From Thiodiazotropha sp050291245 (GTDB taxonomy: Bacteria; Pseudomonadota; Gammaproteobacteria; Chromatiales; Chromatiaceae), in assembly GCA_050291245.1 (NCBI GenBank), contig JBNKJP010000064.1, positions 67,142 to 131,141 on the forward strand: 64,000 bases of DNA, given 5' to 3'. This document shows, in pieces, positions 17,547 through 26,789 of this stretch. Position numbers and translations under genes: made by a program. The notes beneath the pieces were generated by a model. It was given only the letters and a program-made list of their open reading frames with translations, was not told the origin of the DNA and made no database searches. The number at the start of each line of letters is the position of its first letter. Positions within the stretch are counted from its first letter, which is position 1.

Positions 17547-18341
17547 CTAGAAGAAAAACCCTTCCATCGGAGATGAGGCCGAGGCGAACCGCTTAGCCGG
17601 CATACGGCCTGCCAGGTAGGCCTCTCGACCGGCCTGGATTGCCTTTTTCATCGCCGAGGCCATCAGCACCGGATCTTGGGCGGCGGCGATGGCGGTGTTC
17701 ATCAGCACCCCGTCGCAACCCAGTTCCATGGCTACAGCGGCGTCCGAGGCGGTGCCCACGCCGGCATCCACCAGCACCGGTACCCGGGCGTTTTCGACGA
17801 TGGTCCGGATGTTGAGGCGGTTGCGGATGCCCAGGCCCGAACCGATGGGGGCGGCGAGGGGCATGACCGCGACACAGCCCATCTCTTCGAGCCGCTTGGC
17901 GACGATCGGATCGTCGTTGGTATAGACCATCACATCGAAACCGTCCTTGATCAGCACTTCGGCGGCTTCCAGGGTCTGGATCACATCCGGAAACAGGGTC
18001 TTCTCGTCACCCAGTACCTCCAGCTTGACCAGGTTGTGGCCGTCCAGCAGTTCCCGGGCCAGGCGGCAGGTACGGATCGCCGTCTGGGCGTCGTAGCAGC
18101 CGGCGGTGTTCGGCAGGTAGGTATACTCACTGGGTGGCAGCACCTCGAGGATGTTCGGCTCATCCTGGTTCTGTCCCATATTGGTGCGGCGCACCGCGAT
18201 GGTGACGATCTCGGCGCCACTGGCCAGGATGGCCTCGCGGGTCTGCTCCATGTCCCGGTATTTTCCGGTTCCGACCAGGAGCCGGGAGGTGAATTCGCGT
18301 CCCGCGACGCTGAAACGGTCTGACTGCTTTTCGTTTGACAT
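17547..18341 (-). CDS. thiG: Thiazole synthase
   Basis: Forms the thiazole phosphate moiety of thiamine from DXP, dehydroglycine and ThiS thiocarboxylate. 264 aa, TIM-barrel. Landmarks are FTSRLLVGTGKY, the substrate-lysine region LVKLEVLGDEKTLFPD, MPLAAPIGSGLGI and PVLVDAGVGTASDAAVAMELG. 60 bp downstream of thiS. No TPP riboswitch signature was evident upstream. Confidence 0.96.
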   Translation of the reverse strand: MSNEKQSDRFSVAGREFTSRLLVGTGKYRDMEQTREAILASGAEIVTIAVRRTNMGQNQDEPNILEVLPPSEYTYLPNTAGCYDAQTAIRTCRLARELLDGHNLVKLEVLGDEKTLFPDVIQTLEAAEVLIKDGFDVMVYTNDDPIVAKRLEEMGCVAVMPLAAPIGSGLGIRNRLNIRTIVENARVPVLVDAGVGTASDAAVAMELGCDGVLMNTAIAAAQDPVLMASAMKKAIQAGREAYLAGRMPAKRFASASSPMEGFFF

Positions 18342-18401
18342 CGGATACTATCTTTGGCGTTTGGTCTGATCAGTGATGCAGGATGGGGTTAAGCGGGGTC
18401 T

Positions 18402-18602
18402 TCAACCGCCGCCGACGGCGTGAATGATCTCAACCCGATCCCGCTCTTGCAACCGGTGACCCGGAAATGTGCTGCGGGGCACCAGTTCCTCGTTGACTTC
18501 TACGGCAATGCGCCGGTCCTGCAGTGCGAGGAGCGCGATCAGTCCTGCCATGTCAAGGTTTTCAGGAATTTGCTTTTCCTCACCGTTTAAGTAAATCTGC
18601 AT
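18402..18602 (-). CDS. thiS: Sulfur carrier protein ThiS
   Basis: 66-aa ubiquitin-like sulfur carrier for thiazole synthesis, ending in the obligatory Gly-Gly (HAVGGG). ATG 18600-18602 (MQIYLNGEEKQ) is preferred because ThiS normally starts at this strand; an in-frame upstream extension has no support. Precedes thiG. Divergent from the acyl-CoA synthetase gene. Confidence 0.93.
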   Translation of the reverse strand: MQIYLNGEEKQIPENLDMAGLIALLALQDRRIAVEVNEELVPRSTFPGHRLQERDRVEIIHAVGGG

Positions 18603-18699
18603 CACTGAATTGATCTCTGTTAGGACAGGGTACACTAGAGGATACTTACGAGTCAGAAGGGATTCTACCTCAACTCATACAAACAAAAACCATGGGGCA

Positions 18700-20529
18700 G
18701 TGGAGAAACGAGTGGATTGGAGTGAAGACCTCATATCGGTAGAACAGGCCGGGACTCTGGATGGGTTGTTTTATCTGAGGGCTCAACGTACCCCCGATAC
18801 CCTGGCCTATCGCTACCACGACCGCAATAACAAACAGTGGTGTGAACTCACCTGGGCGGACATGGCCCGTCAGGTGGCCTGCTGGCGCCATGCCCTTGCC
18901 GGTGAAGGCCTGGAGGCCGGAGACCGGGTGGCGGTATTGCTGCGCAACTGCCCCGAGTGGGTCATGTTCGATCAGGCGGCCCTGTCTCTGGGGTTGGTGG
19001 TGGTGCCCCTGTATACCGACGACCGGGCGGATGCCGCCGCCTACATCCTCAAGGACGCCGCGGTGAAGCTGTTGCTGATACAGGATGCGGGTCGCTGGAA
19101 CCGGCTGGCGGATCTGGTCAAGGATCTCCCCCATCTGCAGCGTGTGGTGGTGCTGGAAGCCCAACGCCAGGCCCTGGCCGATCAGGACGATCTGACCCGT
19201 GTCGCCCATAGCTGGCTCCCTTCCCGGGGTGACCCCCTGAGCAAGCGCAGGGCCGACCCCAAGAGTCTGGCCTCCATCGTCTACACATCGGGTACCACCG
19301 GCCGGCCGAAAGGTGTGATGCTGTCCCACAACAATATCCTTTCCATCGCCCATGCCTCCCTCACCGTGGTGGACTGTTATCAGCAGGACAGTTTTCTCTC
19401 ATTCCTGCCGCTTTCCCATACCCTGGAGCGAACCGCAGGCTACTATCTGCCGATGATGGCCGGATCCTCGGTGAGTTATGCCCGCTCGATCCCGCAGTTG
19501 GCAGAGGATCTGCAGACCATCCGGCCCACCGCGATCATTGCGGTGCCGCGTATCTTCGAGCGGGTCTACGCTCGGGTTCAGGATCAGTTGAAGAACAAGC
19601 CCCGTTTTGCCCGTCTGTTGTTTCAGCTGGCTCTGAAGGTCGGTTTCCGGGAGTTTGAGCACCGCATGGGGCGACGCGGCTGGTCCCCGGGGCTACTGTT
19701 GCATCCCCTACTGCGCAAACTGGTGTCGGGAAAGATCCTCGCCAAGCTGGGGGGGCGGCTGCGGGTCGCGGTGAGTGGCGGGGCGGCCATCTCCCCGGAG
19801 ATTGCCCGGGTGTTCCTCGGCATGGGGCTGCCGATGCTGCAGGGTTACGGCCTGACCGAAACCAGTCCGGTGATCAGCGTCAATCCCATGCACAACATCA
19901 AGCCCGAGAGTGTCGGGGTACCCCTGCGCGGTATCTCCGTGAAGATTGGTGAGGACGACGAACTACTGGTCCAGACCCCTGGGATGATGCTCGGGTACTG
20001 GAACAATCACGCCGCCACCGCGGAGATGATCGATCCCCAAGGTTGGCTGCATACCGGGGATCAGGCGCGTATCGACGAGGATGGGCATATTCATATCACG
20101 GGTCGGATCAAAGATATCCTGGTGCTCTCCAACGGTGAGAAGATCCCTCCGTCGGATATGGAGATGGCCATCGCCCTGGATCCCCTAGTGGAGCAAGTGA
20201 TGGTGGTGGGTGAGGGCAAACCTTACCTGGGGGCGCTGGTGGTACTCAACCCGGATCTGTGGAGCGGCGTGGCCGAGGAGTACGATCTCGATCCCTCGGT
20301 CGCGGCCAGTCTGCGCGATGAGAAGGTTGTCAACATGGTGCTCAAGCGCATCCGGGTCGTGCTGCGGGACTTTCCCGGCTACGCCAAGATCCGCCGGGTA
20401 GCACTGCTGCTGGAACCCTGGAGTATCGATAACGGTCTGTTGACTCCGACCCTGAAGGTAAAGCGGCAGAAGGTCATCGAGCATTACCAGGGGACGATCG
20501 ATGCCCTCTATGACGATGGATTGGTGTAA
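18700..20529 (+). CDS. Long-chain acyl-CoA synthetase (AMP-forming)
   Basis: ANL-superfamily ligase that activates fatty acids to acyl-CoA via acyl-AMP. The P-loop YTSGTTGRPKGVMLSH, the LQGYGLTET motif, the TGDQARIDEDGHIHITGR hinge region and the AMP-lysine region TPTLKVKRQ are intact. The start is uncertain: GTG 18700 (VEKRVDWSEDL) gives 609 aa with a GGGG stretch just upstream; an in-frame TTG at 18610 is possible but unlikely. This family is close to eukaryotic-type FadD15/FAA enzymes. Lies between divergent thiSG and tRNA-Gly; no operon partner. Confidence 0.93.
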   Translation: MEKRVDWSEDLISVEQAGTLDGLFYLRAQRTPDTLAYRYHDRNNKQWCELTWADMARQVACWRHALAGEGLEAGDRVAVLLRNCPEWVMFDQAALSLGLVVVPLYTDDRADAAAYILKDAAVKLLLIQDAGRWNRLADLVKDLPHLQRVVVLEAQRQALADQDDLTRVAHSWLPSRGDPLSKRRADPKSLASIVYTSGTTGRPKGVMLSHNNILSIAHASLTVVDCYQQDSFLSFLPLSHTLERTAGYYLPMMAGSSVSYARSIPQLAEDLQTIRPTAIIAVPRIFERVYARVQDQLKNKPRFARLLFQLALKVGFREFEHRMGRRGWSPGLLLHPLLRKLVSGKILAKLGGRLRVAVSGGAAISPEIARVFLGMGLPMLQGYGLTETSPVISVNPMHNIKPESVGVPLRGISVKIGEDDELLVQTPGMMLGYWNNHAATAEMIDPQGWLHTGDQARIDEDGHIHITGRIKDILVLSNGEKIPPSDMEMAIALDPLVEQVMVVGEGKPYLGALVVLNPDLWSGVAEEYDLDPSVAASLRDEKVVNMVLKRIRVVLRDFPGYAKIRRVALLLEPWSIDNGLLTPTLKVKRQKVIEHYQGTIDALYDDGLV

Positions 20530-20605
20530 CGGTCCTGGAAAAACAAATAACGGGATCGTGAGGGGCTTGCGCCCCGACGGGGGGCTGGTGTACTGTTGCG
20601 CGCAC

Positions 20606-20679
20606 GCGGGTGTAGTTCAATGGTAGAACTGTAGCTTCCCAAGCTACTAACGTGGGTTCGATTCCCATCACCCGCTCCA
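20606..20679 (+). tRNA. tRNA-Gly (anticodon CCC)
   Basis: 74 nt including encoded CCA. Acceptor stem GCGGGTG / CACCCGC, discriminator T, anticodon stem GTAGC / GCTAC with loop TTCCCAA (anticodon CCC, reads GGG), and T-arm GGGTTCGATTCCC. Single tRNA 76 bp after the acyl-CoA synthetase gene. Confidence 0.95.
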
Positions 20680-21023
20680 CTCCTCAGTGATCGAGTTAAT
20701 CCCCGCAACGACTGACAAACGTTGTTCTTTGGGCGATAACCTGTCTTGCCAATCCCATCCTGGAGTGCCTAAATTAGGTGCAGACAGTCTGTTTTGACCA
20801 GGTTCAGTGGCCCCTCATCTTGTCGTTAACTGGGATTAGCGCCGGAGTTGCGTTACCAGTACTCCGGGCAGGGGGTTTCCGGAAAGGTTTTGAGGTATCC
20901 TGAGCGGGCAGGAGCGAATCCTGGTCGTCCGTAATCGGAAGCAGTCTGAAGGGGATGGACCGGGTCGGTGGGCAGACAGGAGAATAAAGCACGGTCCTGA
21001 TCGTGGAGAATAAGGAGTAGAGG
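20680..21023. other. Intergenic region before asmA
   Basis: 344 bp with no convincing gene or integrase-type repeat of the tRNA 3' end. The last 15 bases carry AAGGAG, a good ribosome site for the AsmA-family gene. Confidence 0.5.
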
Positions 21024-23171
21024 ATGGGTAAAACCCTCAAAGTGCTTGGGTGGCTGATCGGCATGCTACTGGTGGTGATCGTTGCGGCGATCATCCTGGT
21101 ACCCATGTTTGTCGATCCCAATGATCACAAAGCGCGCATCATCGCGGAAGTGAAAAAGGCGACCGGCCGGGATCTCAGCATCACGGGCGATATCGGGCTT
21201 TCGGTGTTTCCTCGTCTGGCGCTGGAACTCAATGGCCTGACTCTGAGTAACGCCCCCGGATTCAAACAAACCGATTTCGCCACCATTGAGCATGCCCAGG
21301 TTGGGGTCAATCTGTGGCCCCTGCTGTTCAAACAGCTACTCGAAGTGGACTCGATACAGATCGAGGGCGTCCGCCTCTACCTGGCCAAGGCGAAGGACGG
21401 TACAACCAACTGGGAGGATCTGAGCGGAAAATCCCCGGCTGGAAAAAAGGCCGCGGGTCCGAAAGTAGAATCCCCGAAAGATCCGCAAATGGGCGTGTTT
21501 GCCTTTACCATCGGTGGCTTGAATGTGGATGACGCGAATCTGGTCTGGGATGATCAAAGTACGGGCAATCATTACGAGGTCCGCAATATTCAACTGGAGA
21601 CCGGCGAGGTGGCGCCCAAACAGCCGGTGGATCTGAATTTCGGACTCACCTTCTCGAGCGCTCAGCCCAGCATGAACAGTACGCTCTCCCTCACTACACG
21701 ACTGACAGTGGATCCGGATGAGGAGTCCCTGAGGCTTGAAAAGCTGCTTCTGCAGGTCAGCGCCCAAGGTGAAGGCATGCCGGAAAAAGGGGTTAATGGT
21801 GAGCTGCTGGCAGATGTCCGGTTGAACCTCAAGGAGAACAGTCTTGATGTCCAGAACATGGAGGTCAAATCAGGCAGCCTGATACTTACGGCTAACATGG
21901 AAGCCGTGGATATCCAAACCCGGCCCAGCTACAAGGGCAGCCTGCGGCTCGCGGAGTTCAATCCGCGGGATTGGATGAAACAATTCGGCATTACGGTTCC
22001 CGAGACGGCCGATGAGGATGTACTGCAGAGCCTGCATGTGGCCACATCGTTCGCAGGCAACGACGCCGAGGTTAAGTTGCACGATCTGCTGCTTAAGATC
22101 GATCAGTCGACCCTCAAAGGGGACCTTGAAGTCATCGATTTCGCCGCCCCGAGCTACCTGTTCAACCTGGACCTGGATCAGATCGATCTTGATCGTTATC
22201 TGCCGCCACCCCAGGAGGGCAGCGCCCCCGCGTCACGCAAACCGGCTCGGGGCGGAGCCGCCAAGGAAGCACCGTTACTGCCGGTCGAGACCCTGCGCAA
22301 GCTGCGTTTCGACGGTACCGTACGGGTCGGGGATCTGACGATCAACAGGTTACATGCCAAGGCCATCCTGCTCAAACTGCGCGGTCGTGACGGCAAGCTC
22401 AATCTGGATCATGAGATCGGGCGCTTCTACGACGGCCTGCTGAAGGGCGATGTACAGGTGGATGTGAAAGGCGAGCAGCCGAAACTGAAGATCAACGAAA
22501 ACGCCTCGCGCATCCTCTCCGGCCCCTTGCTGATGGATCTGACCGGCAAGGATACCCTGCTGGGCAGCGGCGACCTGGACATGAACCTGACTACCGCGGG
22601 CAACACGGTCACCCAGTTCAAGCGTTTCCTCAATGGCAATGTGAAATTCGATTTCCGCGACGGTGCGGTAAAGGGATTCAATCTGGCGAAGATGATCCGC
22701 GACACCAAGGCCAAGCTGAAGGGTGAGGCGGTGATGACCCTCGACGAGCCGGAGCAGACCGACTTTTCCGAACTGAATGGCACTGCGGTGATCGAGAACG
22801 GGGTGGTCAACAATCAAAGCCTGCTGGCCAAGTCCCCTTACATCCGGGTCGAGGGCAGAGGCAAGGCCTACCTGCTGGAAGAGCGATTGAAGTACGAGAT
22901 TCGCCCGGTGATCGTGAACACCTCGACCGGTCAGGGGGGTGAGTCCCTGGAGGATCTCAAGGGTATCCCGATCCCGGTCAAGATCAAAGGCGACTGGAAC
23001 AACCCCGAGTTCACCATCCAGCTTTCCAAGATTCTCGAGGATCAGCAAAAGGCCAAGCTCAAGCAGAAATACGAGGAGAAGGTCGACGAGGCGGTCGATA
23101 AACAGCTCGAGGAGAAGTTGCCGGAAGAACTCCAGGATCAGCTCAAGGACAAGCTGAAGAAACTCTTCTGA
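21024..23171 (+). CDS. asmA: AsmA family envelope protein
   Basis: 715-aa protein of the AsmA/YhdP group, now thought to help move lipids between inner and outer membrane. An N-terminal anchor (WLIGMLLVVIVAAIILVPMF) is followed by the typical FVDPNDHKARIIAEVKKATGRDLSITGDI opening seen in AsmA_N, a long repeated-beta region, and the AsmA-like C-terminal segment (NVKFDFRDGAVKGFNLAKMIRD). It ends in a charged coiled tail rich in Lys and Glu. Followed 23 bp later by mutY and then yggX, a familiar trio in Chromatiales and relatives. Confidence 0.92.
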   Translation: MGKTLKVLGWLIGMLLVVIVAAIILVPMFVDPNDHKARIIAEVKKATGRDLSITGDIGLSVFPRLALELNGLTLSNAPGFKQTDFATIEHAQVGVNLWPLLFKQLLEVDSIQIEGVRLYLAKAKDGTTNWEDLSGKSPAGKKAAGPKVESPKDPQMGVFAFTIGGLNVDDANLVWDDQSTGNHYEVRNIQLETGEVAPKQPVDLNFGLTFSSAQPSMNSTLSLTTRLTVDPDEESLRLEKLLLQVSAQGEGMPEKGVNGELLADVRLNLKENSLDVQNMEVKSGSLILTANMEAVDIQTRPSYKGSLRLAEFNPRDWMKQFGITVPETADEDVLQSLHVATSFAGNDAEVKLHDLLLKIDQSTLKGDLEVIDFAAPSYLFNLDLDQIDLDRYLPPPQEGSAPASRKPARGGAAKEAPLLPVETLRKLRFDGTVRVGDLTINRLHAKAILLKLRGRDGKLNLDHEIGRFYDGLLKGDVQVDVKGEQPKLKINENASRILSGPLLMDLTGKDTLLGSGDLDMNLTTAGNTVTQFKRFLNGNVKFDFRDGAVKGFNLAKMIRDTKAKLKGEAVMTLDEPEQTDFSELNGTAVIENGVVNNQSLLAKSPYIRVEGRGKAYLLEERLKYEIRPVIVNTSTGQGGESLEDLKGIPIPVKIKGDWNNPEFTIQLSKILEDQQKAKLKQKYEEKVDEAVDKQLEEKLPEELQDQLKDKLKKLF

Positions 23172-23194
23172 GCCGTGCTAGCCTGAAACCAACC

Positions 23195-24301
23195 GTGAAT
23201 ATTTCGAGCGGGTCGTCCCCGGAGGGTAGCAACTCCTCCCTGTCCGTAAGCGGTTTTTCCAGCCGGGTTCTGGCTTGGTTCGACCAGCATGGGCGCAAGC
23301 AACTGCCCTGGCAGCAGCCTCGCACCCCCTACCGGGTGTGGATCTCCGAGATCATGCTGCAGCAGACCCAGGTCGGCACGGTCATCGACTATTTCGAACG
23401 TTTCATGGCGGCCTTTCCGGATCTGCCCAGCCTGGCCGAGGCGCCCCTGGACCGGGTGTTGCACCTCTGGTCCGGGCTCGGCTACTACGCCCGTGCCCGT
23501 AATCTCCACCACTGTGCGCACCAGGTAATGACTCGGTATCAGGGTATCCTGCCGGATGATCTGGACGCCCTGCAGGCCCTGCCGGGTATCGGCCGCTCCA
23601 CCGCCGGGGCGATCCGCTCCCTGGGGTTCGGGCGGTTCGCCCCGATACTCGACGGCAATGTGAAACGGGTGCTGACACGCCATTTCACGGTGGAAGGTTG
23701 GCCGGGACAGAGCGCGGTTCAGCGCCGGCTCTGGGAGTATAGCGAGGCCCTGACCCCGGATCAGCGCACCGCAGACTTTAACCAGGCAATGATGGACCTG
23801 GGAGCCCTGGTCTGCACCCGCTCACAACCCGCTTGCCACAGTTGTCCCCTGAAACAGGATTGTGGTGCCCATGCCCGGGGTGAAACCGATCGCTACCCCA
23901 TGCCCAAACCCAAGCAGACTCGCCCGGTGCGCAGCACCCATTTTTTGGTACTCAGGGATCGCCAGGGGCGGGTATTGCTGGAACAGCGTCCTCCGGCCGG
24001 GGTCTGGGGCGGACTGTGGAGCTTCCCTGAATGTGCCGAGGCACAGCGAGCCGCCGAGTGGTGCGAACAGGCATTGGGTTGTGAGGTGAAACTGGACAGA
24101 CAGCTCGATACCCGGCGTCACAGCTTCAGTCATTTCCATCTGGAGATCACACCACTGGTGATGCAGGTAAAAAAAACCGTGGATCGACTCATGGATGCGG
24201 GTGTGCGGGTTTGGTATAACCTGAAGCATCCCGACGATCGCGGTCTGGCCGCACCGGTCTCGCGGATCCTGCGTGAAATCGATTCCGGGGGAAACCAATA
24301 G
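23195..24301 (+). CDS. mutY: A/G-specific adenine glycosylase
   Basis: Removes adenine mispaired with 8-oxoguanine. 368 aa from GTG 23195. It has the catalytic glutamate in WISEIMLQQTQV, the helix-hairpin-helix LPGIGRSTAGAIRSL, the catalytic aspartate in ILDGNVKRVL, the [4Fe-4S] ligand set C-x6-C-x2-C-x5-C (CTRSQPACHSCPLKQDC), and a C-terminal NUDIX-like 8-oxoG recognition domain (about 235-360). The first ~25 residues are Ser-rich and may be extra; GTG is preferred as no ATG is near. Confidence 0.95.
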   Translation: MNISSGSSPEGSNSSLSVSGFSSRVLAWFDQHGRKQLPWQQPRTPYRVWISEIMLQQTQVGTVIDYFERFMAAFPDLPSLAEAPLDRVLHLWSGLGYYARARNLHHCAHQVMTRYQGILPDDLDALQALPGIGRSTAGAIRSLGFGRFAPILDGNVKRVLTRHFTVEGWPGQSAVQRRLWEYSEALTPDQRTADFNQAMMDLGALVCTRSQPACHSCPLKQDCGAHARGETDRYPMPKPKQTRPVRSTHFLVLRDRQGRVLLEQRPPAGVWGGLWSFPECAEAQRAAEWCEQALGCEVKLDRQLDTRRHSFSHFHLEITPLVMQVKKTVDRLMDAGVRVWYNLKHPDDRGLAAPVSRILREIDSGGNQ

Positions 24302-24324
24302 TAAATGATCAGAGGAGAGGCAAA

Positions 24325-24594
24325 ATGAGCCGTATTGTGCAGTGTGTCCGCCTGAAACGTGAAGCCGAGGGGCTGGAGCGAGTGCCCTATCCCGGGGAGC
24401 TGGGCCAGCGCATTTTTGAGAATGTCTCAAAGGAGGCCTGGCAGGAGTGGCTCAGGCACCAAACCATGCTGATCAACGAGAACCGCCTCAGCCCGGTCAA
24501 TCCCCAGGCGCGGAAATTCCTCGAAGAGCAGATGGAGCAGTTCTTCTTCGGTGAAGGGGCGGAGTTGCCCCCGGACTACCGGCCACCGGCCTGA
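24325..24594 (+). CDS. yggX: Probable Fe(2+)-trafficking protein YggX
   Basis: 89-aa cytosolic protein linked to protection of Fe-S clusters from oxidants. The family signature begins MSRIVQCVRLKREAEGLE with the conserved Cys7, then PGELGQRIFENVSKEAW and LSPVNPQARKFLEEQME. Ribosome site AGAGGAGAGG upstream. Follows mutY by 23 bp, as in E. coli. Confidence 0.96.
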   Translation: MSRIVQCVRLKREAEGLERVPYPGELGQRIFENVSKEAWQEWLRHQTMLINENRLSPVNPQARKFLEEQMEQFFFGEGAELPPDYRPPA

Positions 24595-24628
24595 TAGAGA
24601 GCTCTGGGCCGAAAGCTGCTTACCTTAC

Positions 24629-24666
24629 CAAAACCACCGTCATCCCGGTGAATACCGGGATCCAGA
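24629..24666 (+). repeat. REP-like palindromic repeat, copy 2
   Basis: AAAACCACCGTCATCCCGGT followed by GAATACCGGGATCCAGAG, the same element as at 3041-3076. Lies 35 bp after yggX. Confidence 0.8.
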
Positions 24667-24992
24667 GCGCCTGACAGTACGACGTCATCGATTTGAATCC
24701 ATGTGGCACGACATAAATAGCAAAGAACAACGACAGATCTGCTATCATATGAGCACCTCAAAGGGTGACAGGTCGTCTGATCCGGCCGCTATCGTTACCC
24801 CGCCTTGGGGGATGTCGTCGCGGTTGGTAAGGGTGTCTTCCCTTTTCTGATCTCCTCGCTCAATTCGGTAACTCCTACATCCAACACCGACGGGTATTCC
24901 GCCTGGCGTTTGCCTATAGGCCGTGATCCTCTCACGGAACGGATTGGGCGTCGCGTCCAGCGCTTGTACACAACACGAATACTGACAATGCC
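24667..24992. other. Intergenic region before the SulP gene
   Basis: About 325 bp. A short plus-strand frame (24805-25002) shows no domain and overlaps the next gene. Likely holds the promoter of the transporter gene; no clear operator was seen. Confidence 0.4.
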
Positions 24993-26654
24993 ATGCAATT
25001 GATCAACGGACTTCATTTCAGAAATTTACGGGGTGATATCTATGGGGGCCTGACCGCCGCCGTGGTGGCACTACCCCTGGCTCTTGCCATGGGCGTCTCC
25101 TCAGGCGCCGGACCGATCGCCGGAATCTACGGCGCCATCTTCGTCGGCTTTTTCTCTGCCCTGTTCGGTGGAACACCGGCCCAGGTCTCGGGACCCACCG
25201 GACCCATGACCGTGGTCATGGCTACCATCTTTACTCACTACACAGGGATGTTTCCGGACGACCCGGCCCAGGGCGCGGCAGTTGCTTTCACCGTGGTGAT
25301 GATGGGTGGGCTGTTCCAGATCATCGGTGGATTTTTGAAGATCGGTAAATTCATCGAGCTGGTGCCCCATCCGGTGGTTTCCGGGTTCATGAGCGGCATC
25401 GGCGTCATCATCATCCTGCTGCAACTCCCGCCCTTGCTCGGATTCGATGCCCAGGCGGGACCCATGGCCTCCGCCCAGGCGGTCCCGGATGCATTGAACA
25501 GCCTGGTGCCCCCGGCTTTGATGCTGGGCGGTCTGGCATTGGTGATCGTCTATTTCATGCCCAAGTCCCTGGGGCGGATCATCCCTTCGCCACTGGTGGC
25601 TCTGATCTTGGGAACCCTGGCATATCTGATGTTCCTGCAGGGCAGCGATGTGAAGGTACTTGGCGAAATCCCCAGCGGCCTGCCCGATCCCCATCTGCCC
25701 GCCTTCACCCTGGCCCTGCTGCCGGAGATGCTCAAGTCCGCGCTCACCTTGGCGGCCCTGGGCGCCATCGACTCCCTGCTGACCTCACTGGTGGCCGACA
25801 ACATCACTCGCACCTACCATAAATCGGACCGGGAACTGATCGGCCAGGGCATTGGCAACACCCTGGCCGGACTGTTCGGCGGCCTGCCGGGGGCCGGGGC
25901 CACCATGCGTACCGTGGTCAACGTCAAGGCGGGGGGCAAGACGCCCATCTCCGGCGCGCTGCACGCCGTGGTACTGCTGGCCATCGTGCTCGGTGCCGGC
26001 GGACTGGCGAGCCATATCCCCAACGCGGTGTTGGCGGGTATCCTGATCAAGGTCGGCACCGACATCATCGACTGGGACTACCTCAAGCGCCTTCATACGG
26101 CGCCTCCCACGGGTATTGTGATCATGGTCGTGGTGCTCGGTATCACCGTCTTCATCGACCTGATCATCGCGGTGGCGGTAGGTATGGCGATGGCCGGCAT
26201 GGTGTTCATGAAGCGCATGGTCGACCTGCAGTTGGAGAGCATCAACACGGTACGCGATGTGGATGAGGCGGCCCCGTTCAGCGACGAGGAGAAGGCGATC
26301 TTCAAGCAGGCCCAGGGCCGCATCCTGTTGTTCCATATCGGCGGTCCCATGAGTTTCGGCGCCGCCAAGGGCATGGCCCGGCAGATGGCCCAGTTCGATC
26401 AGTACGACATATTGGTGGTGGACCTCAGCGACATGCCGCAGATCGACTTCACCGCCACCCGCGCCCTGGAGGACATCATCGTCGATGCCCAGGACCGTGG
26501 CCGCCGGGTACTGCTGGCCGGGTGTCGACCGAAGGTGCAAAAATCCCTCGAGCGACAGGGCCTGATCGCCAAGATTCAGACACAGCACCTACACGAAAAA
26601 CGCATCGACGCCCTGCAAGACGCCCTGGCCCAACTCCAGGAGATGCAGGCATGA
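24993..26654 (+). CDS. SulP-family anion transporter with STAS domain, BicA-like
   Basis: 553-aa inner-membrane transporter. The membrane domain (about 1-405, 12-14 segments) has the SulP opening RGDIYGGLTAAVVALPLALA and GGTPAQVSGPTGPMTVVMA. A cytosolic STAS domain (about 435-550; ILVVDLSDMPQIDFTATRAL) follows. The N-terminus strongly resembles cyanobacterial BicA, a low-affinity, high-flux sodium-dependent bicarbonate transporter, rather than plant-type sulfate carriers. Bicarbonate uptake is therefore a reasonable guess; sulfate or other anions cannot be excluded. Single gene ending with a hairpin before tRNA-Phe. Confidence 0.88.
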   Translation: MQLINGLHFRNLRGDIYGGLTAAVVALPLALAMGVSSGAGPIAGIYGAIFVGFFSALFGGTPAQVSGPTGPMTVVMATIFTHYTGMFPDDPAQGAAVAFTVVMMGGLFQIIGGFLKIGKFIELVPHPVVSGFMSGIGVIIILLQLPPLLGFDAQAGPMASAQAVPDALNSLVPPALMLGGLALVIVYFMPKSLGRIIPSPLVALILGTLAYLMFLQGSDVKVLGEIPSGLPDPHLPAFTLALLPEMLKSALTLAALGAIDSLLTSLVADNITRTYHKSDRELIGQGIGNTLAGLFGGLPGAGATMRTVVNVKAGGKTPISGALHAVVLLAIVLGAGGLASHIPNAVLAGILIKVGTDIIDWDYLKRLHTAPPTGIVIMVVVLGITVFIDLIIAVAVGMAMAGMVFMKRMVDLQLESINTVRDVDEAAPFSDEEKAIFKQAQGRILLFHIGGPMSFGAAKGMARQMAQFDQYDILVVDLSDMPQIDFTATRALEDIIVDAQDRGRRVLLAGCRPKVQKSLERQGLIAKIQTQHLHEKRIDALQDALAQLQEMQA

Positions 26655-26693
26655 ACCCGGGGAAGGCTTGACTCCGGCGGGGTTCCCCGGTTT
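26654..26693 (+). terminator. Probable terminator after the SulP gene
   Basis: Stem AACCCGGGGAA / TTCCCCGGTTT (one mismatch near the base) with an 18-base loop and a short T-run. Separates the transporter gene from tRNA-Phe. Confidence 0.6.
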
Positions 26694-26713
26694 AATACGC
26701 CCTCTTCACCGAA

Positions 26714-26789
26714 GGCCAGGTAGCTCAGTCGGTAGAGCAGGGGACTGAAAATCCCCGTGTCGGCAGTTCGATTCTGTCCCTGGCCACCA
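26714..26789 (+). tRNA. tRNA-Phe (anticodon GAA)
   Basis: 76 nt with encoded CCA. Acceptor GGCCAGG / CCTGGCC, D-arm AGCTCAGTCGGTAGAGC, anticodon stem GGGGA / TCCCC with loop CTGAAAA (anticodon GAA), and T-arm around GCAGTTCGATTCTGT. It marks the border where the GC-rich core gives way to AT-richer, gene-sparse DNA. Confidence 0.96.

Noticed and set aside
18342..18699. TPP riboswitch upstream of thiS/thiG
   Set aside because: No recognisable thi-box (CUGAGA-type) sequence was found in the short leader.
25785..26588. Minus-strand frame opposite the SulP gene
   Set aside because: Antisense shadow of the STAS and membrane region, no domain.
26714..26789. tRNA-Phe as proven integration site
   Set aside because: No integrase gene and no second copy of its 3' end were seen in the window.
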